Shown here one piece after another: positions 1-10,908 of a stretch of 64,000 nt of DNA. The DNA is from Monosporascus cannonballus (taxonomy: Eukaryota > Ascomycota > Sordariomycetes > Xylariales): positions 214,167 to 278,166 of the forward strand of contig QJNS01000090.1 in assembly GCA_004154925.1 (NCBI GenBank). The letters are read 5' to 3'. The first letter of the stretch is position 1. Every line of letters starts with the position of its first letter. Made by a program: the position numbers and the translations under genes. Under the pieces are notes generated by a model. It was given only the letters and a program-made list of their open reading frames with translations. It had not been told where the DNA came from and did no database searches.

Positions 1-462
1 TACAAGAATGGCAAGCTCGTGCTGAAGTCGCGAGCAACGGCTGATGACCGCGCGCACGAGGAGACCGAGAGCACGTTCAGCGACCCGACTGAACTCTTCC
101 ACCGCGATATTGGGACCCAGACCTCCCCGCCGCTAAGTCCAGGCTTGTCGGTGGCGAGCTCATCCGCCGGGAACCTAGTCGACAAGCAAGCGAGCCGTTT
201 GTCGGCGTTGCGCGCTTCTCTACACGAACTGAACGATATGTATACGCGCCGCACTGAAGCCTCGGCGGACCTAAACGCGACGCTGCGCTCGCTCCGCGAC
301 GACATCGATAACTTGGCGCTGCCGCCCCCGACGGAATACGCGATGATGCATAATAGCGCGCAGAGGCAGAACGACGAGTTCAAGCGGACGAAAGACGCGA
401 TCCGTAGTGTCAAGGGCATGTTCCTGAGCACGAGGAGCTTTCCAACGGTGATGACGAGATAG
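1..462 (+). CDS. 3' end of a coiled-coil protein gene, cut by the window edge
   Basis: An open frame enters from the left edge in frame with base 1 and stops at the TAG at 460-462, so this is the C-terminal ~153 residues of a longer protein. The visible part has an acidic, Ser/Pro-rich stretch (motif IGTQTSPPLSPG) followed by a ~70-residue heptad-like helix (SRLSALRASLHELNDMY onward) and a closing RSVKGMFLSTRSFP segment. A conserved helix followed by an 'IRxVKGxxLSxRxFP' tail is vaguely reminiscent of C-termini of fungal peroxin-like membrane-anchor proteins, but I cannot confirm the family. Codon use is typical of the gene-rich half. The next 400 bases contain only an unconvincing ORF (479-868). 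Confidence 0.6.
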   Translation, partial: YKNGKLVLKSRATADDRAHEETESTFSDPTELFHRDIGTQTSPPLSPGLSVASSSAGNLVDKQASRLSALRASLHELNDMYTRRTEASADLNATLRSLRDDIDNLALPPPTEYAMMHNSAQRQNDEFKRTKDAIRSVKGMFLSTRSFPTVMTR

Positions 463-868
463 AAGCTCGCGTCGGAGGTTGACTCGTGGTACGCCAGAGA
501 CAGATACCGATTCGGGGAAAGTCATGGCCCACATCCTTACGACGGCTCGTTCTAACTTCAGCGCCTTGACGGAAACCAATCTGGCTGGGGGCGCAGTGGC
601 TGCTTTGATGGAGAAAGTAAAGGTTGGCGGTGAGATGCACGCGGCTGCTGGCTGCGCAGCTACAGAAGCTGTACGTGCCCAGGAGCTACGGATGGCAGGA
701 AAGAAATTCAACGGGATACCTAGGGTGATCGCCAACCTCCCAACTGAAATCATAGACGTCCTAATACTATATAACCCTTCTATCGCCAAAATACTCTCGA
801 CGAGCTCTTTCACTACGACAGCGTCACATGTCTCTAACGACAAGAGCCTCAGGCACTACGCAAGTTAG

Positions 869-2650
869 TGCACGTCAATGCACCGCGAAGCCGGCTCACC
901 TCTATTTCATTCCAAAAAAGGCCCGCCCGGAGATATCCGGACTACCGTTTACAAACCATCCCTAGACTATGATTGGAGCCAACCATTCTCCGGATGTCTC
1001 GTTCCTATATGAACGTGCTGGACCGTATCTATGCGATGGTAGCACCCTGGGATTGCAACTCGACGGTCACGTTCGTCCGGATAGGCCGCTTGTCACGCTG
1101 AAGAGCCTCGCATTGTCTCGCACAATGTGCCTCTGCTATCATTGAAGCGCGTAATAACAAGTCATTCTCGATCATGTTGCTCGATCAACAAATAGCACAC
1201 AAAACGCCTCTTGAAACTCGTCAGTCACCCTTTTCGGCAGTTTCTCTGCCCACCAAGTAGCGATATGTAAAATGGAAATCTGCTGGTCAATCTAGCGTGT
1301 TTCCCAAGACTCTTTGCCATATAATGGACCGAGATTTTTATATAACGCCCTAGGGGAATTCTGGTGAGATGAGGAGTGAGAGTAAGGAGGTCGCATTCTT
1401 ACTGTGTGCAATGGACGCGTTGCAGGAAATTTTGCAAGCAAAACGCTGCCAAAGGACTTGCTCGAGCGTGAAATAACGTTAGGAGCTTCATTTCTGGTTC
1501 GTGCGCCGACCAACCCATGTTATGCTAATACTTCGTCGTATCACAACACTCCTATTATAACGTAAGTCATGAGCTAGCAGATTCCCCCACCACGCTCGCA
1601 CCGTGTTCTCAAGAACGTCGTGAATGAGCTCATTGCCAGGCATCAATAAGGGTAGCAGATACAGGATCGCCTCGATCATCGTCGATCTCGAACAAGGTTC
1701 GGCTTGAGCTGCAACCTGAGGACTAGGAATTCCGTAGGCGAGTTCGCCGGTAGCGTTGGGCTCAGAGGAATTATTGATTGAGCAATGCACAGCCAACGTG
1801 CTCTGGGGAGTCGCATGTGCACCAGGTCATATCTTTCGCGGCGCCAAGCCTCCTCGCAAACCTCACAAGTCACGGACAGTGCGAAGTGCTTGTCAGCCAA
1901 ATTACATATTCCTAGAACACATCCAATAAGCGGGCAGTATCCAAGCGTGCGGAGCCTCAAGGGGTAGATTCCGGCGGGCAGAATCGTAATCTGCATACCC
2001 GCCGACCGGGTCTCTGTTGTGGCAGGTAGAGAATTAGACTGGCCAGTACCGCGAGTCTCTTTCCGAAGTGTCTTTGGCGTTTGAGCGCAGACAGGACATG
2101 TCAATCCACGTGTAGCGGTCGCGACAAGGCAATGCGACACGGGTACGGGCCATCCGTCTGACATGTCGACGCAGTCCTGTACCGACGCCTTGCCGGCCAA
2201 AGGATGCTGTACAAATAACTGAACACACATCTACTCAAGGCGTCAAGGCCGTTCCCATTCTGACTGTCGACAGAGTACTGGTAGAACCACTCTCTACCAG
2301 CTGACCGGCGTCCGTTCGTCATTCCAGCCCCGCAAGCATCGCTATGGGACAAAAGGTTTGAGCTGCGGCAACCGCAGTGCCTGCATCGTTCCTATATCGC
2401 ATCCTGGTTCTGACGAGGCTATTGCCAAAGGAGGGGAATACATGAGAAGTCTGTTTTGCCGAAGTGGCTATATTTGTGCAATAGATTGGAAACTATCCGT
2501 CACGCTTCGCGCCCAAGATGTCGCGTCAGACTGTGACGTCTACGAATCCTGGACCCCGTCTGGGACCTGTTCATTTCCCCTGCCCAAGACCCTCCTACCT
2601 CTCATGGATGTCGTTTCTCCTACTCAGCCTAGACAATCCACACTGCACGG
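869..2650. other. Intergenic stretch without recognisable genes
   Basis: Only short overlapping ORFs on both strands, without family motifs or coherent splice structure. Base composition is normal, so this is not part of the RIP-affected block. Nothing else was seen. Confidence 0.5.
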
Positions 2651-2651
2651 A

Positions 2652-2960
2652 AGACCACCTCATGTACACTTAAACGATAGCAACTGTGCGCCAGCACGCT
2701 CGGCTCGTCGGCTCCCAAAACCCATCGGAGGGCACACAAGCTGCAGCATGCGTTCTGCGCGCCACTGTCGATCTTCCAAGACGGCTCGTGATCATAGCTC
2801 GCCGCGGAGGAACTTTTCCTTTGCGAGCGTGGCGAACTCTTTCCCGCAGAGGCCGAGTCGCCTCATTACCCTGTATTCGGCAGCAATAGTCTTGACAGAG
2901 CTGTCGTCCAGCGTGATCCAGACGTTCGTACCGCCGTCGCCCCATCCACCTCCGGCTCAG
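2652..2960 (-). pseudogene. Possible relic exon of an unknown protein
   Basis: On the minus strand one frame reads like a real protein between two stops: it contains TNVWITLDDSSVKTIAAEYR followed by VMRRLGLCGKEFATLAKEKF, then a TGA near 2800, after which the same frame continues with SRAVLEDRQWRAERMLQL. The residue mix (amphipathic helices, balanced charge) differs from the Arg/Ser/Pro-rich shadow ORFs around it. The segment above 2957 in the same frame is open to 3415 but looks less protein-like. I do not recognise the family. It could be a decayed gene or an exon of a spliced one; the internal TGA favours decay. Confidence 0.3.
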
Positions 2961-3061
2961 CTGTGCTGAAGTGGAAAAATGCGCTCGGCACGATCGAGTT
3001 GATGTCGTTGATGAAATCCCTCCGGGGTGTAAGACGAGCCTAGTATACATGGGGGCTGCGG

Positions 3062-3930
3062 GGCGATATCGTCCGTGTGAAGCTCGCTGTGCTGTCGGGC
3101 GTGGTTGAACATGCACATCGGTAGGGAGTGAGCTTCCATGGGAAGAATGGTTGGCATGATCATTGGGAAAATGCTAGAGGTCGGGAGAACGGCGTGGATT
3201 CCGTGATAAGTAGCCCAAAGCCATGGAAGATTCGATTTCTTCACAAAGAGCGAAAGGCTACCCTCCTCGGACAATGGCCATTGAGACTGTCCTGGGGTGC
3301 ATCGTCCTGTTGGGGCTATGGCATGGATGCGACGACTGTCTGGCGAGTAGGGACAGAGTTGAAATTTGGAGCAGTGATCAAGTAGCTCGCTAAGGCTTAC
3401 GGAGGTTGCGCGCAATCAAGAGTTAGCCTCACTCTTTGTTTAGAGCCCGTTCGCGCTCGAACTCTTCGATCTAGAAGTCAGGCATTCACTGCTATGGGGC
3501 TTTAATACTCGCACTGTATCTGAGGCCTCAGCTGTTCGACTATCAAAGTCCGGCCAATGGCGTGGACGCTCACCACGTCGACATTGATTGGCGCTGCGGC
3601 CGCCCCCTCCTGGCACAACTCAGCCTTCTCGGGCAGATTGCGCAGTTTGGAGTAACATTCACAACTGTCCCCAGGCTTGAAATAGCGAAATGTTCTAGCA
3701 AGACTGCCGATAGATGCCTGTTCTAATAAGCGCAGACTCAGCGAATAATCCTCTGCTTCGGCGGCTGAAACCAGCCCCGAAAATCGACGCCCGATGCCGA
3801 CAGGCGCTCCCCAACACCCGAGCCCGGAGCCCAACATTCACAGCAACCTTACCACTCGATCCGACTTTCATGGACAGGGCATACATAACTCGGGTCGAGA
3901 TCTCACCGTCGGTAGGGACTTGATCATTGG
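3062..3930. other. Stretch without a supported gene
   Basis: Short ORFs on both strands only. Any N-terminal domain of the NACHT gene that starts just downstream should lie here, but I could not read a HeLo, Goodbye, patatin or similar domain in any frame. Confidence 0.4.
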
Positions 3931-4071
3931 TAGGTTCGTCCGCACCAACGGCGGTGCTGGCCACTGACGGGCGACAAAATAGTTGATGGCCGTTCCGACA
4001 AAGATGCCGACCCACCAACGACAACCACCCAGCCCGAGAACCGGGCTCCTGACCCAAGTTCCTCCCTCACA

Positions 4072-5327
4072 GTGGGGCAACGGCAACGGCTACGGGACTC
4101 GCTAAGGTTTGGCCAAATCGACGCACGCTATATAAACATCAGGAACGCCCATCCAAGGACTTGCGAGTGGCTGCAGAAGAATGGCAAATATCTCCGCTGG
4201 CTTAGCCCCAGCAAGTTTCCCGACCATCACGGGTTCCTCTGGATCAAGGGAAAGCCAGGGACTGGAAAGTCGACATTGATGAAATTTGCTCTGGCTCAAG
4301 CTCGGAGGTCGATGAAGGATTGGGTAATCATCTCATTCTTTTCAACACGCGTGGCGGCGAGCTGGAGAAATCCACCGCCGGAATGTATCGATCCCTCCTG
4401 CTGCAACTCCTGGAAAGCATACCCGGGCTCGATACCATATTCGACCAACTCCGTTTGACTGTGTGGCCGCGAGATGGCCAGATGCAGTGAAGTGTCGAGT
4501 CGCTCAAGGATCTCTTTGGGCTCGCCGTCCAATCCCTCGGCCCGATCACAAGTGGTTTGCTTCATCGATGCGCTGGATGAGTGCGACGAAGACCTGATTC
4601 GAGACATGTTGTCATTCTTCGAGCGTATGAGCGAGCTAGCCATTGCATCCAACATCCGGTTCCAAGTCTGCTTCTCCAGCCGACATTACCCTCACTTTAC
4701 TACCGCTCGCGGATTAGAGCTGGTCCTAGAAGACCAAGAGGGCCACTATCAGGACATTGCCAAATATGTTGACAGCAATCTCCACATCGGACACAGTACA
4801 GCCGAGGAAGATATTAAAGCCAAACTCCAGGCCAAAGCGTCGGGTGTCTTCTTATGGGTTGTCCTGGTTGTTGACATCCTTAATAGGGAATCCTCCCAGG
4901 GAAACATATTCGCTTTACGCCAAAAGTTCTGAAGATTCCAGACAACTTGCCTGATCTATTTCGGGCTATTCTCACTCGAGGTGCGCGGGATGGGGACAAG
5001 TTGATACTGTGCATTCAATGGGTCCTCTTCGCAAAGAGGCCCTTGAGGCCAGAAGAACTGTACTTTGTTATTCTTGCTGGGACTGACCCCCAATCTCTGG
5101 GACCCTAGGACCGGGGGCTTACCACGCTCGCCATAATTCAGAGGTTCATAACGGATTCCTCCAAGGGGTTAGCCGAAATAACGAAGTCTAAAACTCCAGG
5201 AGTCCGGTTCATCCACGAGTCGGTGCGGGATTTCTTCCTCAAGTACAACGGCCTTCGGGAGATCTGGCTGGATGTCGGTGATCGGTTCCATGGGAAGAGC
5301 CATGAGCAACTAAAAGAATGTTGCTGA
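4072..5327 (+). pseudogene. NACHT NTPase part of the broken NLR-like gene
   Basis: A NACHT-type P-loop NTPase that would bind nucleotide and drive oligomerisation. Walker A reads GKPGTGKST (4249-4275), preceded by the family's HHGFLWIK. After a frameshift at 4341 the family block TRGGELEKSTAGMYRSLLLQ is readable. Walker B reads VVCFIDALDECDED (about 4552-4593), followed by FQVCFSSRHYPHFT and KASGVFLWVVLVVDIL. After the shift at 4926 the winged-helix-like part with LCIQWVLFAKRPLRPEELYF and VRFIHESVRDFF is readable. Four frameshifts and two stops lie in these 1.25 kb, making it the most damaged part of the gene. The reading frame continues upstream to 3931 with a Thr/Pro-rich linker. Confidence 0.88.
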
Positions 5328-7060
5328 AATACATTTTCAACACCGCCGGGACTCTACATCTCCCTGAACCACTGCCGAAAGCGTCGAGCAAGGACGCAGC
5401 TGATCTTCAGAATCGGACCCGGCAGTCTTATCCCTTTCTCGAATACGCCGTTCGTAACGTTTTGTATCACGCAGATCAGGCTGAATCTGAAGGGATTAGC
5501 CAAAGTGGCTTTTTACGGAACTTTCCCTTGCAAAGCTGGATCAACATGGATAACCTCTTCGAGCAGATTGAAGTATGCCACCATAGTTCTGGGGAGAGCC
5601 TTCTTTACATTCTTGCCGAGAGAAACTTGGCCCGCCTGATTAAAGCCCATTTCACCACGTCTTCTCCCCTAGAAACGTCTCCGGAGCGATATGAAAATCC
5701 GTTCTTTGCAGCTCTTGCTACTGGAAGCACCGATGCGGTCCGGGCGTTCGCCGAGCTTGAGCTACAGAGCATGAAGCTATCAACTCCATTTCAGAGGCTT
5801 TGTCAGAGTTTCTTGGAGAACGCGGATCAAATCCCAAAGCCGGGTCCCCATTTCTGTCCTTCCAAAGATTTAAACTGGTTGAAGCTTGCAAAGCGGGGAG
5901 AAGTGGAAATCGCTCGACTATTACTTGCTATGGGCGAAATGGATCTAGTTGACGTCAAAGATACGGATGGCCGGACGCCACTGTGGTGGGCGGCAAAAAA
6001 CGGGCACGAAGCAGTCGCCAAGCTGTTGCTCGATACGGGCAAGGTCGACCCCGATGTTAAAGATAACCATGGACAGACGCCCCTGCTCTCCGCGACTGAA
6101 AGGGAGTACGAAGCAGTCGTCAAGCTGCTGCTGGATACGGGCAAGGTCCACCCCGATGTCAAAGATAAGGATGGATGGACGCCGTTATCTTTAGCGGTAA
6201 GGAATGGGTACGAAGTAGTTGTGAAGCTGCTTCTGGGCACGGGCAAGGTCGACCCTGACTCAAAGACTACCCTCCGATATTATATCGGTCGGACCCCGCT
6301 ATCGATTGCCGCTCAGAAGGGTCGCGAAGGTATAGTCAAGCTGCTGCTCGACACGGGCAACGTCAATGGCGGCTCCATGGGCACTGACGGCCGGACACCC
6401 CTGTCGTGGGCTGCCGAAAACGGGCAAGAGGCTATTGTGAAGCTACTACTTGACATAGGCAAAGTCGATATTGACCTGGAGGATGAGTACGGTCGGACAC
6501 CCCTGTGGTATGCGGCCGAGAAGGCGCGCGAACCAATAGTCAGACTCCTATCAATGCAAAGCCCCGCCAACCCTCAAATTCAGTTAGAAGATGTAGGCGC
6601 TACGAAAAAAGTTGAAGTCGAGAGGAAGCAAAGTCTTCGAACAGACGACGACCCACTCAACATTGAAGCCGTACAACCTGGCCTGCCTACGGATTCGGGA
6701 TACGCATCCGCAACACATGACAAGTATGGGCACACGCAAAGCACTGGAAACGTTCAATTCCAACCTCCTATAGATGAGGTACATGCGTCTACAATAAATA
6801 ATACGTTTGAAATCCCATACAATGAACGCGACCGGGAATCGGATGATGTCGGAACAGTTTACTTAGACGCATCGAGTCTTCCTGCTTTGGCAGCAGAAGA
6901 GAGCTACATATCCGAATCCGCTGATGGCCTATTCAAGAGAGTCTGCTCCGGACAGTCCGACGGACATATCATAGAAAAGATTTCTGGAATTCTCTCTAAA
7001 CTGCTCAAAAGCCTTCGCCCTCAAAATTGGCCACAACGCGCTATCGCAGATGCAGCGTGA
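5318..7060 (+). CDS. Intact ankyrin-repeat ORF (part of the broken NLR-like gene)
   Basis: An open frame of 580 residues. Residues 1-200 are the helical segment that follows NACHT in this family ([17 protein letters not shown]). Residues 215-412 hold six ankyrin repeats of ~33-34 residues, each with G(R/Q/W)TPL..AA..G.E..VKLLLD.GKV; the repeats are also visible in DNA as ~102-base units at 5955-6550. Residues 413-560 are an acidic, low-complexity linker. The ATG at 5318 is probably not the true start: without a one-base loss at 5324 the frame joins the NACHT part upstream. At the 3' end an extra A near 7009 produces the stop at 7060, while the other frame carries on with [20 protein letters not shown]. 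An annotation pipeline could list this as a free-standing ankyrin gene. Confidence 0.72.
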   Translation: MLLKYIFNTAGTLHLPEPLPKASSKDAADLQNRTRQSYPFLEYAVRNVLYHADQAESEGISQSGFLRNFPLQSWINMDNLFEQIEVCHHSSGESLLYILAERNLARLIKAHFTTSSPLETSPERYENPFFAALATGSTDAVRAFAELELQSMKLSTPFQRLCQSFLENADQIPKPGPHFCPSKDLNWLKLAKRGEVEIARLLLAMGEMDLVDVKDTDGRTPLWWAAKNGHEAVAKLLLDTGKVDPDVKDNHGQTPLLSATEREYEAVVKLLLDTGKVHPDVKDKDGWTPLSLAVRNGYEVVVKLLLGTGKVDPDSKTTLRYYIGRTPLSIAAQKGREGIVKLLLDTGNVNGGSMGTDGRTPLSWAAENGQEAIVKLLLDIGKVDIDLEDEYGRTPLWYAAEKAREPIVRLLSMQSPANPQIQLEDVGATKKVEVERKQSLRTDDDPLNIEAVQPGLPTDSGYASATHDKYGHTQSTGNVQFQPPIDEVHASTINNTFEIPYNERDRESDDVGTVYLDASSLPALAAEESYISESADGLFKRVCSGQSDGHIIEKISGILSKLLKSLRPQNWPQRAIADAA

Positions 7061-9684
7061 CGTTATGTTTTTTGTCCATAAACATCGGAAGTGAGTATAT
7101 CCCCCGAAGCTGCGAATATATTTCATATGCTTCTTTCTACAAGCTCGCTACTGGCTTCGGTCGTTTCTCAGTGAAATTGTCGAAGACTTCAAGGATTTGC
7201 ATTCTCATGAGGGTGGTGACTCTTCTCGAGGACCGGATCGGCGTTTCTGATAACATGACCTTGAATGAAGTTATGGGTCTTCGGGATAAAAATCTGGAAG
7301 ACCCGGAAGACGATGTCATTAATGAAAACAGGGCCTTTTCACGGATAGATGCCGTCCTTCCTAATGGCATTCACGACGCAAGCGTCGATGAATTGATGAA
7401 TCAGGACTTCAATGAAGGAGATGAAAAAGGCAACCAAGATGCCAGCACGCCTCAACTCTGTGCGTACAGGGACTTCATTTTCAACTCCCCAGCATACGAA
7501 TGGCTTCTTGCAAGTCTGTGCAAGAAGATCCTTCTGGCTCCAGCGGAGCCAAATTCTCTGGAGGCTATCAGGCGGGAGATCATTAAATCCCTACCGTCAT
7601 CTCACATAGTCAGCAGAAATAAACCTGCAGAGGCTTACAGAATGACCTTCTTTGTGGAATGGAATCCACTGGCATTTGTCGTTGAGCAAGGCTATGAAGA
7701 GGAACCAGACGAGGCGATTGGGATAGCCGTTACCCTCACCGGATCCGCTACGGATGCACAAGCACTGGCCTCTGCGCAATACCTGTGTCAAACATGGCCG
7801 ACAGTTGGAGAGCATATCATTCGGCTAGTTAGAGAAGTCGTCCGCAGTGGAACGGGCCATCGACATAAATGTATGTTCCCAGGCATGAAGTGACCCTGAT
7901 CCCGATCCTAATTGTGCATATCTAGGCGATTTACCCGACAACACTAACCTTATCGCATGGGTTCACGGATCAAAATTCGTTGTTGAGGTTTTTGGGACAA
8001 AAGATTCCGTCGCAGAGATTGGCGAACAGCTTGCATGGCTCGGTGCAGCCCTTCGCCCCCCTTCGTACGAATATGGAGTCGCTTACTCCACGCCATTCAT
8101 TAGCAATATCTATGTCAATAAAGGCTCCGCACCCAATGCCTGGAATGCCGTCTTTGGCCGACTTCATTTGCGAAATCGACTTCATCGTTAAAGGGAAAGA
8201 ACCCTTGGTACCTTCCAATGGTCAATGCTGGCACAATCTCTTCAGGAATCCCGTTGTCGTCACAGGCTATCCAATACCACGGAGGTCCGAGTCTGATACA
8301 GGCCTTGAGATACCGCTCAATATCATGGTAGGACTTACTAGAACCCGACGTGCAAATACCTTTAATGGTAAGCTCTTCATAAAAGGCTTTTCGACCATGC
8401 TTATTCCAGCAAAACGCAACGGAGACCTACTTGTCTGGCATTTGCTCTACAACCAGGATGGAAACCGCATATCGTATCTAGAAAGTACTGGCCCTCACGC
8501 GGAAAATGTCAGCATCTTCGATTTGGAAACAGCGCGACATATCCTTGGTTGGTGTTCCGATGTTACATTCTTCGCTGGTAGGCCACAATAGAGTAACAAC
8601 GGGGTTTTTATTTTACTGACGTATACTGTTCCACAGGGGCTACGGACGCTAATTACGCTATAGAGTCGTCCCGACTCTCACGGCCCCATGAGGGTTGCGC
8701 CCTTGAGAAAGTCCTCCTATACGGCGGACAAATCATCACAGGTGGCTTCCCATTCAGCATCAGCCAGAAAGACACCCCGGTTCGCATTTCACGGAGCGGT
8801 TACACACTGAAGCTCAAGTGGATCCACGAAAAGTTCGTAGTGCTGTGGACGAGGAAGACAAGCGAGGCTGGCTAGTCAATGGATCTAGTGCTTTGCTACA
8901 CCTCCTGCGCGCGTCTCTGGAGTACGACAGCATCGACGAATTTAATTATGAATTCCGCTTCAAGCGGGAGGAAATGCAGGAAACACCCGAAACACACAAA
9001 CCTAACTCCGTAGTAAAGGTGCTTCTGAATCGAGAAAACATGGAGCTCGAAATCTATCCGGAGAAGGAAGATTATGTTCGCGTCAGGAATCGAGTTGAAG
9101 ACCTCCTCGATACTTTGGAGAAGATCATAGACTATCAGTTCTTGGCCACCAGCCAAAGTGGCGTGAACTTGAAGTTTAGAGCACGGAAGTACCTCGAAGG
9201 TTGGGATTTTAACGATTTAGCCAAGCCTTCAGATCCCATCCATCCTCGTGTGGCTACGCTTCAAACGCCTGGCAAAAGCTGGGTCGATTTCACCAGAGCT
9301 ATACATGCTATTACCCTGTTTGGACGTGGATTTGGCGAATTAATCCAACCTGTTGATACTATGTCATGCGCCCACTGGGCCAAGTTACCCAAAGGGGAAT
9401 TCTATCTTGCAGCCTGTGTTGACGACCTTCAAAAAATCATGGACAGGAATGGCGACCGAGAGGCAAACCCGATCAAACTCAGTGACAACATAATTTGGCA
9501 TAATCCAGACAGAATTTTCGAACCATGCAAATGCACAGAGAAGCTACAGGAAGAGCATTCCGACTTGATCCAAGTCCTTCTACCTTCGGGTTTCCGCAGA
9601 ATTTTGCCGAAACAGGATCCAGTTCGATTGAAAGGTTACGGCGCTGTTATTTTCGGTCACAACATGAACTTCAATTGGTACTGA
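7010..9684 (+). pseudogene. Unassigned middle region of the broken NLR-like gene
   Basis: This carries on from the ankyrin part. Readable landmarks include YRDFIFNSPAYEWLLASLCK, TFFVEWNPLAFVVEQGYE, TGSATDAQALASAQYLCQTW (about 7460-7800), an exon from 7926, NGQCWHNLFRNPVVVTGYPI and FNGKLFIKGFSTMLIP (8200-8410), and ARKYLEGWDFNDLAK to FGHNMNFNWY (8818-9684). I do not recognise a named domain; the segment appears to sit between ankyrin repeats and a phosphorylase domain in this protein class. Three introns lie here, plus frameshifts near 7225, 8170 and 8844. The frame of 8818-9684 runs directly into the phosphorylase ORF; only the TGA at 9682-9684 separates them, so both belong to one gene. Confidence 0.7.
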
Positions 9685-9714
9685 AAAGATACAGGACATC
9701 CCGAAGAGGAAATA

Positions 9715-10908
9715 TTGCTGTCCCCGTCCAAACAGTCCGAGATCCAGCTTTACGACAGCGGAATCGGGTCGAGCCTGAGTTCATCAGCCGCGGAAGGCAG
9801 GGGAGATTTCGCCGATTCAAGCTCTCTGCCACCAAGTGAAAGATCCTCTAGCGAGACACTCACTCGCAAGCACTACGAAGTAGGAGTAGTATGTGCGTTG
9901 CCGAAAGAGCTCATGGCGGTGCGCGTATTGTTTGACAGCAAACATGAGGTTCCAAAGACTCCTCCTGAAGATGATAATTCCTACTCCCTGGGTCGTATTG
10001 GGGAACATAACGTCGTCGCTACTTGTCTGCTGGAATACGGCACAAATGCTGCGACCGCTGCTGTCGTACACATGATAAGGAGTTTTCCTGTAAGGTTCTG
10101 TCTTTTGGTCGGCATTGGAGGAAGGGTTCCGTCTAAGCAGCCTGACATACGACTCGGCGATGTCGTGGTTAGCAACACAGGAGTCATTCAGTACGATCTC
10201 GTCAAGCGTCGCCAAGGTGGTGTACCCGAACGAACGGGGTGTCTGCCGCCTCCGCCGCCTTTCCTGACGAAAACTATAAGCAGCTTAAGGTCGGACCCCA
10301 ATATCTCCACGGAACCTCTTCGAAAGTATGTTGAGGATATTGCAACACGCAAACAGGAATATAAAGATCCAGGACCGGAACACGACAAGCTCTTCGAAGC
10401 TGAGTATGTGCATGACCGAAACCATGAGTCATGTGAGCAGTGCCACGCTCATAAAATAAAGCGAAAATCTCGACCTGAGAATCATCCAACTGTTCACTAC
10501 GGTTCGATTGCTTCTGGAAATCAAGTCATGAAGGACGCGCAGATCAGGGATAAACTAGGCGCGCAGGATAGAGTTCTCTGCTTCGAAATGGAGGCGGCCG
10601 GAATCATGAAAATCGTTCCGTGCGTTGTTATCCGAGGAATTTGTGACTACGCGGACTCTCACAAGAACAAATTGTGGCAAGAGTACGCGGCCACAACCGC
10701 CGCTGCGTATGCTAAATTCTTTCTCTCTTTTGTGAGAAACTCGAATGATTTGGAGAGCATGCCCACCAACTCCGAGACGGTCAAGAGCAACCACTCGAGA
10801 AAACGGCCAGCGGAATCTTTGCAGCTTAGGGTGTCGTCCCAGCCAAAGAAGTCGCGACAAGGGCGAAGAGCATTATGCTGCTCCGAGACCCGCCATGCAG
10901 TAACTTAG
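9715..10908 (+). CDS. Nucleoside phosphorylase (PNP_UDP) domain ORF, C-terminal part of the broken NLR-like gene
   Basis: An open frame of 397 residues. Residues 1-50 are a Ser-rich linker. Residues 54-340 match the nucleoside phosphorylase (PNP_UDP_1) fold: VGVVCALPKELMAVRVLF, then the phosphate-binding LLVGIGG at 131-136, LGDVVVS, FEMEAAG at 290-296 and IRGICDYAD at 306-314. The family cleaves purine nucleosides or nucleotides; in fungal NLR-type proteins it is a common partner domain. A ~60-residue insert with a Cys/His pair pattern (HESCEQCHAH) lies before HYGSIASGNQVMKD. In GIGGRVPS the usual third Gly is Arg (GIGGGVPS in most relatives, from memory of the family). The C-terminal 50 residues are basic. 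It may be annotated alone, but the same frame continues upstream past one stop. Confidence 0.78.
   Translation: MLSPSKQSEIQLYDSGIGSSLSSSAAEGRGDFADSSSLPPSERSSSETLTRKHYEVGVVCALPKELMAVRVLFDSKHEVPKTPPEDDNSYSLGRIGEHNVVATCLLEYGTNAATAAVVHMIRSFPVRFCLLVGIGGRVPSKQPDIRLGDVVVSNTGVIQYDLVKRRQGGVPERTGCLPPPPPFLTKTISSLRSDPNISTEPLRKYVEDIATRKQEYKDPGPEHDKLFEAEYVHDRNHESCEQCHAHKIKRKSRPENHPTVHYGSIASGNQVMKDAQIRDKLGAQDRVLCFEMEAAGIMKIVPCVVIRGICDYADSHKNKLWQEYAATTAAAYAKFFLSFVRNSNDLESMPTNSETVKSNHSRKRPAESLQLRVSSQPKKSRQGRRALCCSETRHAVT

Larger units (their letters stand above)
3931..10908 (+). pseudogene. Broken NLR-like gene: NACHT - ankyrin repeats - unassigned region - nucleoside phosphorylase
   Basis: One coding unit can be followed across several ORFs by protein continuity. 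Frameshifts occur near 4341 (T-run, one base missing), 4530-4550, 4926, 5324 (one C missing), 7009 (extra A), 7225, 8170 (about 5 bases lost) and 8844 (one G missing). In-frame stops are TGA 4488-4490, TAG 5106-5108 (CAG to TAG, a CpA change as in RIP) and TGA 9682-9684 (expected Trp). Three introns keep good borders: 7091-7171 (GTGAGT..CAG), 7871-7925 (GTATGT..TAG) and 8578-8636 (GTAGGC..CAG). Proteins of this class are cytosolic STAND/NLR-like sensors of fungal self/non-self recognition. The neighbouring genes have intact frames, so general sequence error is unlikely to explain all lesions, though some homopolymer shifts could be errors. The N-terminal effector domain was not found. Confidence 0.85.

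Noticed and set aside
479..868. 129-codon ORF after the first gene, with LPTEIIDVLI reminiscent of an F-box start
   Set aside because: Too short and too weak a match to call; no continuation in any frame.
2358..2969. 203-codon plus-strand ORF
   Set aside because: Composition is Ser/Pro/Arg-rich and shadow-like; the opposite strand reads as better protein in this interval.
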